From Pseudobutyrivibrio sp. (GTDB lineage: Bacteria > Bacillota > Clostridia > Lachnospirales > Lachnospiraceae): DNA of 37,014 bases. The position numbers and the translations under genes were made by a program. The notes below the pieces were generated by a model, which saw only the letters and a program-made list of their open reading frames with translations, did not search any database and was not told the DNA's origin. The stretch lies in NCBI GenBank assembly GCA_024693775.1, contig JAILKL010000080.1, positions 1 to 37,014 on the forward strand, written 5' to 3'. Of this stretch, positions 26,465-33,889 are shown piece after piece (the stretch's first letter is position 1; each line of letters begins with the position of its first letter).

Positions 26465-27097
26465 CTATTTATCTTTGTGCTGAGTAATATTATAAGATAA
26501 TTGCATTAAGCTATCTGAAAGATGTACGTTTTCAATGACAACATCTGGAATATCGTCCAAGTCTACGTGAGCAAAATTCCAAATAGCATGAATTCCCATG
26601 GAAACAAGCTGTAAAGCAGTAGCCTTGGCGCTTGACTTTGGAAGTGTTAAGGCTGCTATTTCTACATTATTATTTTTTATAAAATCAGGTAACTCATCAA
26701 GCATTTGAACAGGAAGATCTCGTATCATTTTTCCCTTTAATTCAGGATTTACATCGAATAAACCGATGATTTTGAATCCTACACGCTCAAATTTTACATA
26801 GCCGGCAATAGCCTGGCCTAAATTACCTGCCCCGATAACAATTACATTATGAGTATCATTTACCCCAAGAATATTGCCGATTTCTTCGTGAAGATAGGCA
26901 ACGTTATAGCCGTAACCCTGCTGACCAAAGCCACCAAAATTGTTAAGATCCTGGCGAATCTGGGATGCAGTGACATGCATACGCTTACTAAGATCGTTGG
27001 AAGAAATGCGCTCTACTCCATCGTCTAATAGTTCTCCTAAATATCTATAATATCTAGGCAATCTACGAATAACTGCCTGCGAAATTTGCTTTTCCAA
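26465..27097 (-). CDS. rex: redox-sensing transcriptional repressor Rex
   Basis: NADH/NAD+-sensing repressor of fermentation and electron-transfer genes. 210 residues with a winged-helix DNA-binding domain (about 1-78; LSKRMHVTASQIRQDLNNFGGFGQQGYGY is highly typical) and a Rossmann NAD(H) domain with GAGNLG at 89-94. The C-terminal helix for domain swapping is present. The start is TTG at 27097 with AGGAGGGG 7 nt upstream; no ATG fits. It follows an ABC-F gene, as in the B. subtilis ydiF-rex order, but has its own consensus promoter. Confidence 0.96.
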   Translation of the reverse strand: MEKQISQAVIRRLPRYYRYLGELLDDGVERISSNDLSKRMHVTASQIRQDLNNFGGFGQQGYGYNVAYLHEEIGNILGVNDTHNVIVIGAGNLGQAIAGYVKFERVGFKIIGLFDVNPELKGKMIRDLPVQMLDELPDFIKNNNVEIAALTLPKSSAKATALQLVSMGIHAIWNFAHVDLDDIPDVVIENVHLSDSLMQLSYNITQHKDK

Positions 27098-27117
27098 GTC
27101 AAATCCCCTCCTGATGT

Positions 27118-27146
27118 CTATAGTTTAAATTCCAATTTAATTATAG
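27118..27146 (-). promoter_or_regulatory. 29-bp near-perfect inverted repeat at the rex start site
   Basis: CTATA and TTAAATT arms on each side of a GG centre (one extra base on one side), overlapping the -10 box and centred on the predicted +1. It may be an operator or a 5' hairpin; it does not match a Rex box. Confidence 0.5.
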
Positions 27147-27168
27147 AATTTAGCATTTAGTATGTCAA
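27140..27168 (-). promoter_or_regulatory. consensus SigA promoter of rex
   Basis: Perfect TTGACA (27168-27163), 17-nt spacer, perfect TATAAT (27145-27140) on the minus strand. The -35 contains the TGA stop of the ABC-F gene. Confidence 0.92.
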
Positions 27169-27179
27169 GAATTTAACAA
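27162..27179. promoter_or_regulatory. candidate Rex box (autoregulation)
   Basis: ATGTCAA-GAAT-TTAACAA matches 12 of 14 specified positions of the clostridial Rex site TTGTTAA-N4-TTAACAA (one half perfect). It covers the rex -35, where binding would block RNA polymerase. The match was judged by eye. Confidence 0.55.
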
Positions 27180-29075
27180 TTCCCATTCTTGATATAAATC
27201 CTCTAATCTTTCGTTGATTTCATTCTGCTTTGAAGTTAATTCATTCAACTTTGCAGAGTTAGTCATGTTTTCCGGTTTAATGAATTCTTCATCAATTTTG
27301 GCCTTTTTAGTCTCAAGCTCTTCGATTTCTTCTTCTATTTTAGAAATCTTATTAGCTAGCTTTCGCTTCTCGGCTTCTATTTTCTTTTGCTCTTTGAAAT
27401 CTAGCTTTGCAGCTGTGATATTTTCTGAAGTAGTACCAGCAACATTTGAGTTATCAGTAGAACCAAATAGCTGCTCTTTTTTAGCGATATAGTCGTCGTA
27501 GTTTCCCAAATACTTGGTTAGGGTGCCATTTGCTAATTCTAAAATAGTGTTGGCAGTTTTGTTTACAAAATATCTATCGTGGCTAACGTATAGAAGGGTT
27601 CCATCGTATTCGTTAAGTGCCTCTTCAAGCATTTGCTTGGAATCCATATCCAAGTGGTTGGTAGGCTCATCAAGAATCAAAAGATTTGACTTTGAAAGCA
27701 TTAGCTTTGCAAGAGAAACACGTCCTCTTTCACCACCGGATAGATCTTTAATACGTTTGAAAACATCATCTTCTGTAAACATAAAAGCTGCAAGTGTGTT
27801 TCTAACCTTTGTTTCGGTTAGAAATGGATATGCATCATGAAGCTCAGAAAAAATAGTGTTTGATTCAGTAAGTCCCTGCTGTTCCTGATCGTAATATCCT
27901 ACAGTAACATTTGCACCGAATTTTATTTCACCTGACTCAAAATCAGTAAGGCCATTTATACATTTTAATATAGTAGTCTTTCCTGTACCGTTGTCACCTA
28001 AGATGGCAATTCTATCACCTCTATGCACGTCAAAGGATAAATTTGAGAAAATAACCTTGTCGTCATATGATTTTGTTACATTCTCGAAATCTAAAACATC
28101 CTTACCACTTTCTTTATCAATCTCTAAAGTGATACGCATTTTTGGAGCATCCTTGTCAGGTACATCCATGATTTCCATTTTATCTAATGTTTTTTTACGG
28201 CTTTCTGCACGCTTTATGGATTTCTCTCTATTGAAGGATTGGAGCTTTTCAATAACTTCCTTTTGGTGCTCGATTTCCTTTTGCTGTTTTTCATATGCTC
28301 TTTCATAAGAAAGCTGATTGATTTCCTTTTGAGCAACAAATGCAGAATAGTTTCCAGTATATACTGTGGTCTTGCCGTAGGATAAATCTACAACATGATC
28401 TGCAATTTTATCGAGGAAATATCTATCGTGGGCTACGATAATTACCGCACCCTTGTATGATGATAGATAACCCTCTAACCACATAATAGATGATAAATCT
28501 AAATGGTTTATTGGCTCATCAAGTAAAAGTAAATCAGGCGCAGATGCCAGCAATCGACCAAGTGAAACTCTGGTTTTTTGGCCTCCGGAAAGTTCGGTCA
28601 TGCTTTTTTGTAAATCATCGCCTTCAAATCCTAGACCCTTTAAAATGCCGATGGCTTCGGATCTGAATGTATAGCCACCTGATAAGTCGAACTGATGCTG
28701 AAGCTTATGATAATCTTCCATAAACTTTGTCATGTCCTCTGTGCTGACATTACTCATTTCGGCTTCCATTTCAGATAAACGTTTTTCCATTAAAAGAAGG
28801 TCTTCTCTAGCTGATAAAACTGTATCTAAAATGTTGTTTCCAAAGGAGTCTTCTTGATACTGGGCTAAATATCCATAGGTGGCGTCCTTTTTAAGAGTGA
28901 CCTCGCCGTCGTCTGCAGGTATTTCTCCTACTATCATTTTTAATAAGGTAGATTTACCTGTTCCATTATTTCCAACAATGGCAACCTTTGAACCTTCATC
29001 AACTGTGAAAGTGGCGTCACGTATAATAGATTCTTCGCCATATGATTTATTTATATGTGAAACATTTAATAACAT
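27165..29075 (-). CDS. ABC-F family ATP-binding protein (YdiF/Uup-like translation factor)
   Basis: Soluble twin-ATPase without membrane segments; ABC-F proteins act on the ribosome to relieve stalling or protect from antibiotics. 636 residues. First cassette: GNNGTGKS at 35-42, signature LSGGQKTR, LDEPINHLD. Linker (P-site tRNA interaction region) about 245-325, rich in Lys/Glu. Second cassette: GDNGTGKT, LSGGERGR, LDEPTNHLD. A C-terminal coiled coil spans about 560-636. Gene order before rex matches ydiF-rex of Bacillus. An antibiotic-resistance role cannot be claimed. The start ATG has AAGG right after a terminator T-run. Confidence 0.93.
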   Translation of the reverse strand: MLLNVSHINKSYGEESIIRDATFTVDEGSKVAIVGNNGTGKSTLLKMIVGEIPADDGEVTLKKDATYGYLAQYQEDSFGNNILDTVLSAREDLLLMEKRLSEMEAEMSNVSTEDMTKFMEDYHKLQHQFDLSGGYTFRSEAIGILKGLGFEGDDLQKSMTELSGGQKTRVSLGRLLASAPDLLLLDEPINHLDLSSIMWLEGYLSSYKGAVIIVAHDRYFLDKIADHVVDLSYGKTTVYTGNYSAFVAQKEINQLSYERAYEKQQKEIEHQKEVIEKLQSFNREKSIKRAESRKKTLDKMEIMDVPDKDAPKMRITLEIDKESGKDVLDFENVTKSYDDKVIFSNLSFDVHRGDRIAILGDNGTGKTTILKCINGLTDFESGEIKFGANVTVGYYDQEQQGLTESNTIFSELHDAYPFLTETKVRNTLAAFMFTEDDVFKRIKDLSGGERGRVSLAKLMLSKSNLLILDEPTNHLDMDSKQMLEEALNEYDGTLLYVSHDRYFVNKTANTILELANGTLTKYLGNYDDYIAKKEQLFGSTDNSNVAGTTSENITAAKLDFKEQKKIEAEKRKLANKISKIEEEIEELETKKAKIDEEFIKPENMTNSAKLNELTSKQNEINERLEDLYQEWELLNS

Positions 29076-29085
29076 AATTTTACCT

Positions 29086-29117
29086 TAAAAAAACGCCTGA
29101 CAATTAAGCCAGGCGTA
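29086..29117 (-). terminator. intrinsic terminator of pnp
   Basis: Stem ACGCCTG (29093-29099) with 29110-29116, extended by a G-U and a C-G pair, then TTTTTTT on the minus strand. The T-run runs directly into AAGG, the ribosome site of the ABC-F gene. Confidence 0.92.
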
Positions 29118-29136
29118 AATCTTATCAAATCAATAA

Positions 29137-31224
29137 TTACTGATTGTCAACATCCTTGATAGAGAAGCTGATACGGCCCATCTTGTCTTTTCCAAGACAA
29201 ACAACCTTAACAGTATCTCCTAATGTAAGAACGTCTTCAACTCTGTCGATTCTTTCCTTAGCAATCTTTGAAATATGAACCATTCCTTCCTTGCCTGGAG
29301 CGAACTCAACAAATGCACCAAATTCCTTGATGCTTACAACCTTGCCTGTGAAAATCTGGCCCTGCTCGAAATCAGTTGTAATAATCTCGACCATTCTCTT
29401 AGCCTCTTCCATCTTGGCTGCATCTGTACCGCAGATAGAAACATTACCCTCATCTGTGATATCAATCTTTACATCACATCTTGCAATGATTTCGTTGATT
29501 GTCTTACCACGCTGTCCAACAACATCACCAATCTTCTCAGGATCAATCTTGAGCTGGATGATCTTTGGTGCGTACTGACCAACTTCCTTACGTGGCTCTG
29601 CAATTGCTTTGCTCATGCAGTTGTCCATGATAAAGAATCTAGCCTCTCGACATCTTGCGATAGCGCCCTCAACGATAGGACGTGTAAGACCGTGAATCTT
29701 GATATCCATCTGGATAGCTGTGATACCTTCCTTTGTACCTGTAACCTTGAAGTCCATGTCTCCGAAGAAGTCCTCAAGACCCTGGATATCTGTTAAAAGC
29801 ACAAAATCGTCATGTGTATCGCCAGTAACAAGACCACAAGAAATACCTGCTACCATAGCCTTAAGTGGAACACCAGCTGCCATAAGTGACATACATGATG
29901 CACATGTTGAAGCCATTGATGTAGAACCGTTTGACTCGAATGTCTCAGATACAGCACGGATAGCGTATGGGAATTCCTCTGTAGAAGGAAGAACTGGAAG
30001 AAGTGCTCTCTCTGCAAGTGCACCATGTCCAATCTCTCTACGTCCTGGACCACGTGATGGCTTTGTCTCACCTACTGAATATGCAGGGAAGTTATAGTGG
30101 TGCATGTATCTCTTTTCAGTGATAAATGCATCTAATCCGTCAATTTTCTGTGCCTCAGAAAGTGGTGCAAGTGTAACTACATCACAAATCTGAGTTTGTC
30201 CACGTGTGAACATAGATGAACCATGTACACGAGGAATAATGTCAACCTCAGCTGCAAGAGGTCTAATCTGATTGAGCTCACGACCATCTGGACGCTTGTG
30301 ATCCTTTAAGATCATCTTACGTACAGTCTTCTTTTCGTACTGGTAAATAGCCTCACCAAGTACTGCAAGCCACTCTTCGTTGTCTGCGAATGCTTCCTCA
30401 AGACGCTCAGTGATGTTGCGGATGTTCTCCTCACGTACCTGCTTTTCGTCTGTGAATACAGCACCCTCCATCTCCTCTGGAGGAACAATCTCTTTCATCT
30501 TTGCAAAGAGCTCCTCAGGGATAGCGCATGATGTGTACTCATGCTTTGGCTTGCCACACTCTTTTACCATCTCATCGATGAATGCGATGATAGTCTGGTT
30601 TACCTCATGACACTTATAGATGGCATCAATCATCTTGTCCTCTGGGATGATGTTGGCGCCAGCCTCGATCATGATAACCTTTTCTCTTGTAGATGCAACA
30701 GTAAGCTTAAGGTCTCCCTTGTCCCACTGCTCCTGTGATGGGTTTACGATAAACTCACCATCAACCATACCCATCTGTGTCATAGCACATGGGCCATCGA
30801 AAGGAATATCTGAAATTGATGTAGCAATTGCTGCACCAAGCATAGCAACGATTTCTGGTCTACACTCTGGATCTACAGCCATAACCATATTGTTAAGAGT
30901 AACGTCGTTACGATAATCCTTTGGGAAAAGTGGACGCATTGGTCTATCGATAACACGTGATGTAAGGACAGCGTTCTCAGATGCCTTACCTTCTCTTTTA
31001 TTGAATCCACCTGGGATTTTACCTACAGAATATGTTTTTTCCTCAAATTCAACTGAAAGAGGGAAGAAATCAATACCATCTCTAGGCTTGTCTGATGCAG
31101 TTGCAGTAGAAAGTACTGTAGTCTCACCATACTGAATAAATGCTGCGCCGTTTGCCTGTGCAGCAACTCTGCCGATATCAACACGAAGTGTTCTACCAGC
31201 TAATTCCATTGTAAAAGTCTTCAT
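29137..31224 (-). CDS. pnp: polyribonucleotide nucleotidyltransferase (PNPase)
   Basis: 3'-5' phosphorolytic exoribonuclease of mRNA decay. 695 residues, normal length: two RNase PH domains separated by a helical domain, with the catalytic DMDFKVTGT aspartates (near residues 485-491), then KH (KIGDVVGQRGKTINEII) and S1 (FTGKVVSIKEFGAFVEFAPGKEGMVHIS) RNA-binding domains. The ATG has AAGGAG upstream. It lies downstream of rpsO as in many bacteria and has a leader able to form a long hairpin, which suggests post-transcriptional control. Confidence 0.98.
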   Translation of the reverse strand: MKTFTMELAGRTLRVDIGRVAAQANGAAFIQYGETTVLSTATASDKPRDGIDFFPLSVEFEEKTYSVGKIPGGFNKREGKASENAVLTSRVIDRPMRPLFPKDYRNDVTLNNMVMAVDPECRPEIVAMLGAAIATSISDIPFDGPCAMTQMGMVDGEFIVNPSQEQWDKGDLKLTVASTREKVIMIEAGANIIPEDKMIDAIYKCHEVNQTIIAFIDEMVKECGKPKHEYTSCAIPEELFAKMKEIVPPEEMEGAVFTDEKQVREENIRNITERLEEAFADNEEWLAVLGEAIYQYEKKTVRKMILKDHKRPDGRELNQIRPLAAEVDIIPRVHGSSMFTRGQTQICDVVTLAPLSEAQKIDGLDAFITEKRYMHHYNFPAYSVGETKPSRGPGRREIGHGALAERALLPVLPSTEEFPYAIRAVSETFESNGSTSMASTCASCMSLMAAGVPLKAMVAGISCGLVTGDTHDDFVLLTDIQGLEDFFGDMDFKVTGTKEGITAIQMDIKIHGLTRPIVEGAIARCREARFFIMDNCMSKAIAEPRKEVGQYAPKIIQLKIDPEKIGDVVGQRGKTINEIIARCDVKIDITDEGNVSICGTDAAKMEEAKRMVEIITTDFEQGQIFTGKVVSIKEFGAFVEFAPGKEGMVHISKIAKERIDRVEDVLTLGDTVKVVCLGKDKMGRISFSIKDVDNQ

Positions 31225-31250
31225 GGTTTTCTCCTTTTGTGATTTATATT

Positions 31251-31326
31251 AAAGCAATAACCCGAAACTACTGAAAATGAAGCGTGAGCCGTTCCAAATT
31301 CAGTGGCTTCGGAAATTTATTGCTTT
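31251..31326 (-). promoter_or_regulatory. long imperfect hairpin in the pnp 5' leader
   Basis: Nested arms: AAAGCAATAA/TTATTGCTTT (31251-31260 with 31317-31326, 10 bp), CCGAA/TTCGG (31262-31266 with 31308-31312), ACTGAA/TTCAGT (31270-31275 with 31299-31304), and a bulged top hairpin. No U-tract follows, so it is not a terminator. It resembles in concept the RNase III-cut pnp leader of E. coli. Confidence 0.65.
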
Positions 31327-31334
31327 GAAGACTA

Positions 31335-31363
31335 AAAATACGATTTCTATTTTCTAATGAAAA
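31335..31363 (-). promoter_or_regulatory. candidate promoter of pnp
   Basis: Minus strand TTTTCA (31363-31358), 17-nt spacer, TATTTT (31340-31335), four of six matches in each box. The predicted start (about 31328) falls at the foot of the pnp leader hairpin. Confidence 0.45.
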
Positions 31364-31383
31364 ATAAAAATCTATAAGAAAAT

Positions 31384-31408
31384 GAGCGGAGTATGTGGAA
31401 CTCCGCTC
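31384..31408 (-). terminator. hairpin after rpsO
   Basis: Perfect 9-bp GC-rich stem (31384-31392 with 31400-31408), 7-nt loop, then ATTTTCTT on the minus strand, 7 nt after the rpsO stop. A partial terminator or 3' end protector. Confidence 0.75.
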
Positions 31409-31415
31409 GTATAGA

Positions 31416-31682
31416 TTACTTTCTTAAACCAAGACGCTCAATGATTGAACGATATCTCTCAATGTCAGTATTCTTAAGGTATCCAAGAAGGTTTCTTCTC
31501 TTACCAACCATCTTCATCATACCTCTACGTGAATGATGATCACCTGGGTTTGCCTTAAGGTGCTCTGTAAGCTCTGTGATACGAGCTGAAAGGACTGCAA
31601 TCTGAACCTCTGGAGAACCTGTGTCACCAGCTGTTCTAGCATACTCATTGATAATTGCCTGCTTCTTCTCTTTTGTAATCAT
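31416..31682 (-). CDS. rpsO: 30S ribosomal protein S15
   Basis: Early-binding 16S rRNA protein of the platform. 88 residues from ATG 31682, beginning [15 protein letters not shown], with GGAGG 8 nt upstream. The core [15 protein letters not shown] and [22 protein letters not shown] is typical, and length fits the family. An open frame reaches back to 31742 but the extra 20 residues are leader sequence. It precedes pnp as in many bacteria. Its leader can fold into a helix that may serve S15 autoregulation. Confidence 0.98.
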   Translation of the reverse strand: MITKEKKQAIINEYARTAGDTGSPEVQIAVLSARITELTEHLKANPGDHHSRRGMMKMVGKRRNLLGYLKNTDIERYRSIIERLGLRK

Positions 31683-31711
31683 TTTACTACCTCCATTAAA
31701 TAATAAATATG

Positions 31712-31756
31712 CCATAACTAAGGAAAAGGCCGGAGTGTCCAAAACCTGAGTTACGG
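31712..31756 (-). promoter_or_regulatory. structured rpsO leader (candidate S15 autoregulatory element)
   Basis: Eight-bp helix between 31749-31756 and 31712-31719 (CCGUAACU with AGUUAUGG, one G-U pair), enclosing a 3-bp helix and a small GGA-CAC-TCC hairpin whose CTCC could pair with the GGAGG ribosome site. Drawn by hand. Confidence 0.45.
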
Positions 31757-31772
31757 TAAAAACAACACAAAT

Positions 31773-31801
31773 ATAATATCATAGCCGAAAGAATATGTAA
31801 A
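31773..31801 (-). promoter_or_regulatory. SigA promoter of rpsO
   Basis: Minus strand TTTACA (31801-31796), 17-nt spacer ending in TGA, TATTAT (31778-31773): an extended -10 with a near-consensus -35. The leader is about 84 nt. Confidence 0.8.
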
Positions 31802-31811
31802 CAATTGAAAA

Positions 31812-32432
31812 TTAAAGTGCTAGGAGTTCTTCTACTGCATATTCAGTAACCTTGCCTAATTTGCCACTGTTAACAAATATGGTGGAAAAATCGTAATTAA
31901 ATGCCAGATATACCTTCCCAGTTTCTTGGTCAATTTTTCCTATAGAAATCATGATTGTATTGCCAGCGTTATCGTTTAGGGTATAAAGCTTTGAATCCTG
32001 AGACAATTCATATTCGCTGGCATCATCTGTTTTTATAGTATCTATACATTTGATATCGCATAAATAATTCAAAATGGCTTCTATTCTATTTTCGTCAATA
32101 TCTAAGGTCTCGTCGTCCACGTAGACCCACTGACCATCTCTAAGCTCAAAGTTTAAAAGAATACCATGCGAATCCGTCATGCTAAAGCTGGTGATTTCAT
32201 CCTTTGGAATTAAAAAAATTTCTTCACCATCATCATCAAAGGTGCTGTATTCATCTAATAAATCCGCATGGGTCTTTTCAACCTTTTCTTCTGTAGGATT
32301 ATCTGTATCAGTTTTTTCTTTTGTGTCTGACCCATTAATATTTAGTAATGTAACAATAAGAAAAATCATTAAAACAATGACTATTAAAATTAGTATTATT
32401 GATTTATGCCATTTTTCTAAAAATGCTTTCAT
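31812..32432 (-). CDS. DUF4340-like membrane-anchored protein
   Basis: 206 residues. Short basic N-terminus and one hydrophobic helix at about 11-32 (no lipobox), so probably a signal anchor with the rest outside. A low-complexity Thr/Glu/Lys stretch at 34-55 precedes a domain with the DUF4340 pattern: IPKDEITSFSMTDSHG, ILLNFELRDGQWVYVDDETL, DIDENRIEAILNYLCDIKCI. DUF4340 proteins are often near ABC-transporter or gliding-type genes, but none is here. Function unknown. The ATG has GGGAGGG upstream; no clear promoter seen in the 80-nt gap to purA's terminator. Confidence 0.75.
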   Translation of the reverse strand: MKAFLEKWHKSIILILIVIVLMIFLIVTLLNINGSDTKEKTDTDNPTEEKVEKTHADLLDEYSTFDDDGEEIFLIPKDEITSFSMTDSHGILLNFELRDGQWVYVDDETLDIDENRIEAILNYLCDIKCIDTIKTDDASEYELSQDSKLYTLNDNAGNTIMISIGKIDQETGKVYLAFNYDFSTIFVNSGKLGKVTEYAVEELLAL

Positions 32433-32507
32433 GATTGCCCTCCCATACTTAATACAATTTTAGCAATCTTGAAGCCTTTTAAAAATATAGTTCACAATAA
32501 ATACAAT

Positions 32508-32538
32508 AAAAAAAGCTCTACAGAATAATCTGTAGAGC
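32508..32538 (-). terminator. intrinsic terminator of purA
   Basis: Perfect 10-bp stem (32515-32524 with 32529-32538), 4-nt loop, then TTTTTTT on the minus strand, 10 nt after the purA stop. Confidence 0.92.
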
Positions 32539-32548
32539 ATATTTTGTA

Positions 32549-33823
32549 TTATCTATAAATAATATCATCTCTGCCTGGACCATTTGAAACCATTGTAATT
32601 GGGAATCCAATTTCCTTTTCAATGAATTCAATGTAGTTACGGCAGTTTTCTGGAAGATCTTCGTATTTTTTGATGCCTCTGATATCGCATTTCCAACCAG
32701 GAAGTGTTTTGAATACTGGCTTTGCCTTTTCAAGCTTGCTAGTAACAGGGAAGTCTGTAGTAACCTCTCCGTCGATTTCGTATCCTACACAAACAGGAAT
32801 CTCATCAAGATATCCAAGAACATCAACAACTGTAAATGCAACATCTGTTGTACCCTGCATTCTGCAGCCGTATTTTGAAGCTACACAGTCAAACCATCCC
32901 ATTCTACGTGGACGACCTGTTGTGGCACCAAATTCACCACCGTCTCCACCACGACGACGAAGCTCATCTGCCTCATCACCAAAGATTTCTGAAACGAAAG
33001 CGCCAGCACCAACTGCTGAAGAATATGCCTTGCATACTGTAACAACCTGCTTTAACTCTTGAGCAGGAAGACCAGCACCGATGCATCCGTAAGGAGCAAG
33101 TGTTGATGAAGATGTAACCATAGGATAAATACCATGGTCTGGATCCTTTAATGTACCAAGCTGACCCTCTAAGAGGATTGTCTTGCCTTCCTTAAGAGCA
33201 TTCCAAAGGTAAGCTGATGTGTCACATACGTATGGAGCAATCATATCTCTATACTCATGTAATGTAGCAAAAAGCTCATCAGGATTAATAAGTGGCTTGT
33301 GATATAAATGCTCTAAAAGAACGTTTTTCTGCTCACAAGTACGTGCTACCTTTTCCTTTAAGAGCTCATCATCGAAAAGCTCCTGAACCTGATAACCAAT
33401 CTTTGCATATTTATCAGAATAAAATGGTGCAATACCACTCTTTGTTGAACCAAATGAAGCCTTGCCAAGACGCTCTTCTTCATATTGATCAAAGAGAATA
33501 TGATATGGCATTACAATCTGGCATCTATCCGACACAAGAATGTGTGGAGCTGGTACTCCTTTCTCTACAATCGAGTTAATCTCCTTCATGAGAATAGGAA
33601 TATTAAGAGCTACTCCATTACCGATAACACTAGTAGTATGATTATAGAATACGCCTGAAGGTAATGTGTGAAGTGCAAACTTGCCGTAGTTGTTAACTAT
33701 AGTATGTCCTGCATTTGCACCTCCTTGGAAGCGAACGATTATGTCTGCATCAGCAGCCATCATGTCTGTAATCTTTCCTTTGCCTTCATCGCCCCAATTG
33801 GCTCCTACAACAGCTTTTACCAT
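32549..33823 (-). CDS. purA: adenylosuccinate synthase
   Basis: GTP-dependent joining of IMP and aspartate, first step of AMP synthesis. 424 residues, normal length. The P-loop variant GANWGDEGKGKITD is at 7-20, then FQGGANAGHTIV, GTTKSGI-like SFGSTKSGIAPFYSDK, LLEGQLGTLKDPDHGIYPMVTSSS (active site loop) and GATTGRPRRMGWFD. The ATG has AGGAGG 7 nt upstream. No other purine gene is adjacent and no PurR box was seen. It is followed at once by its own terminator. Confidence 0.98.
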   Translation of the reverse strand: MVKAVVGANWGDEGKGKITDMMAADADIIVRFQGGANAGHTIVNNYGKFALHTLPSGVFYNHTTSVIGNGVALNIPILMKEINSIVEKGVPAPHILVSDRCQIVMPYHILFDQYEEERLGKASFGSTKSGIAPFYSDKYAKIGYQVQELFDDELLKEKVARTCEQKNVLLEHLYHKPLINPDELFATLHEYRDMIAPYVCDTSAYLWNALKEGKTILLEGQLGTLKDPDHGIYPMVTSSSTLAPYGCIGAGLPAQELKQVVTVCKAYSSAVGAGAFVSEIFGDEADELRRRGGDGGEFGATTGRPRRMGWFDCVASKYGCRMQGTTDVAFTVVDVLGYLDEIPVCVGYEIDGEVTTDFPVTSKLEKAKPVFKTLPGWKCDIRGIKKYEDLPENCRNYIEFIEKEIGFPITMVSNGPGRDDIIYR

Positions 33824-33862
33824 AACAATCCTCCTAAAAATACATGATAAAATTTATATCAA

Positions 33863-33889
33863 GATACTAGATTAAATTTAGATAGTATC
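33863..33889. repeat. inverted repeat across the degV stop
   Basis: GATACTA (33863-33869) and TAGTATC (33883-33889) flank a TAAATTTA core. It may be a weak degV terminator (no U-tract) or part of the purA control region. The gap 33824-33877 shows no confident promoter. Confidence 0.5.

Noticed and set aside
27165-29075. ABC-F gene as an antibiotic-resistance determinant
   Set aside because: Sequence and position beside rex fit the housekeeping YdiF/Uup-type group; nothing specific to resistance forms was seen.
29275-30916. Several long plus-strand open frames opposite pnp (similar ones opposite ftsK, groEL and purA)
   Set aside because: They lie wholly within strongly conserved minus-strand genes and lack ribosome sites or recognisable domains.
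31683-31742. Upstream extension of rpsO giving a 108-residue protein
   Set aside because: The added 20 residues have no family counterpart, and the ATG at 31682 has GGAGG at good spacing.
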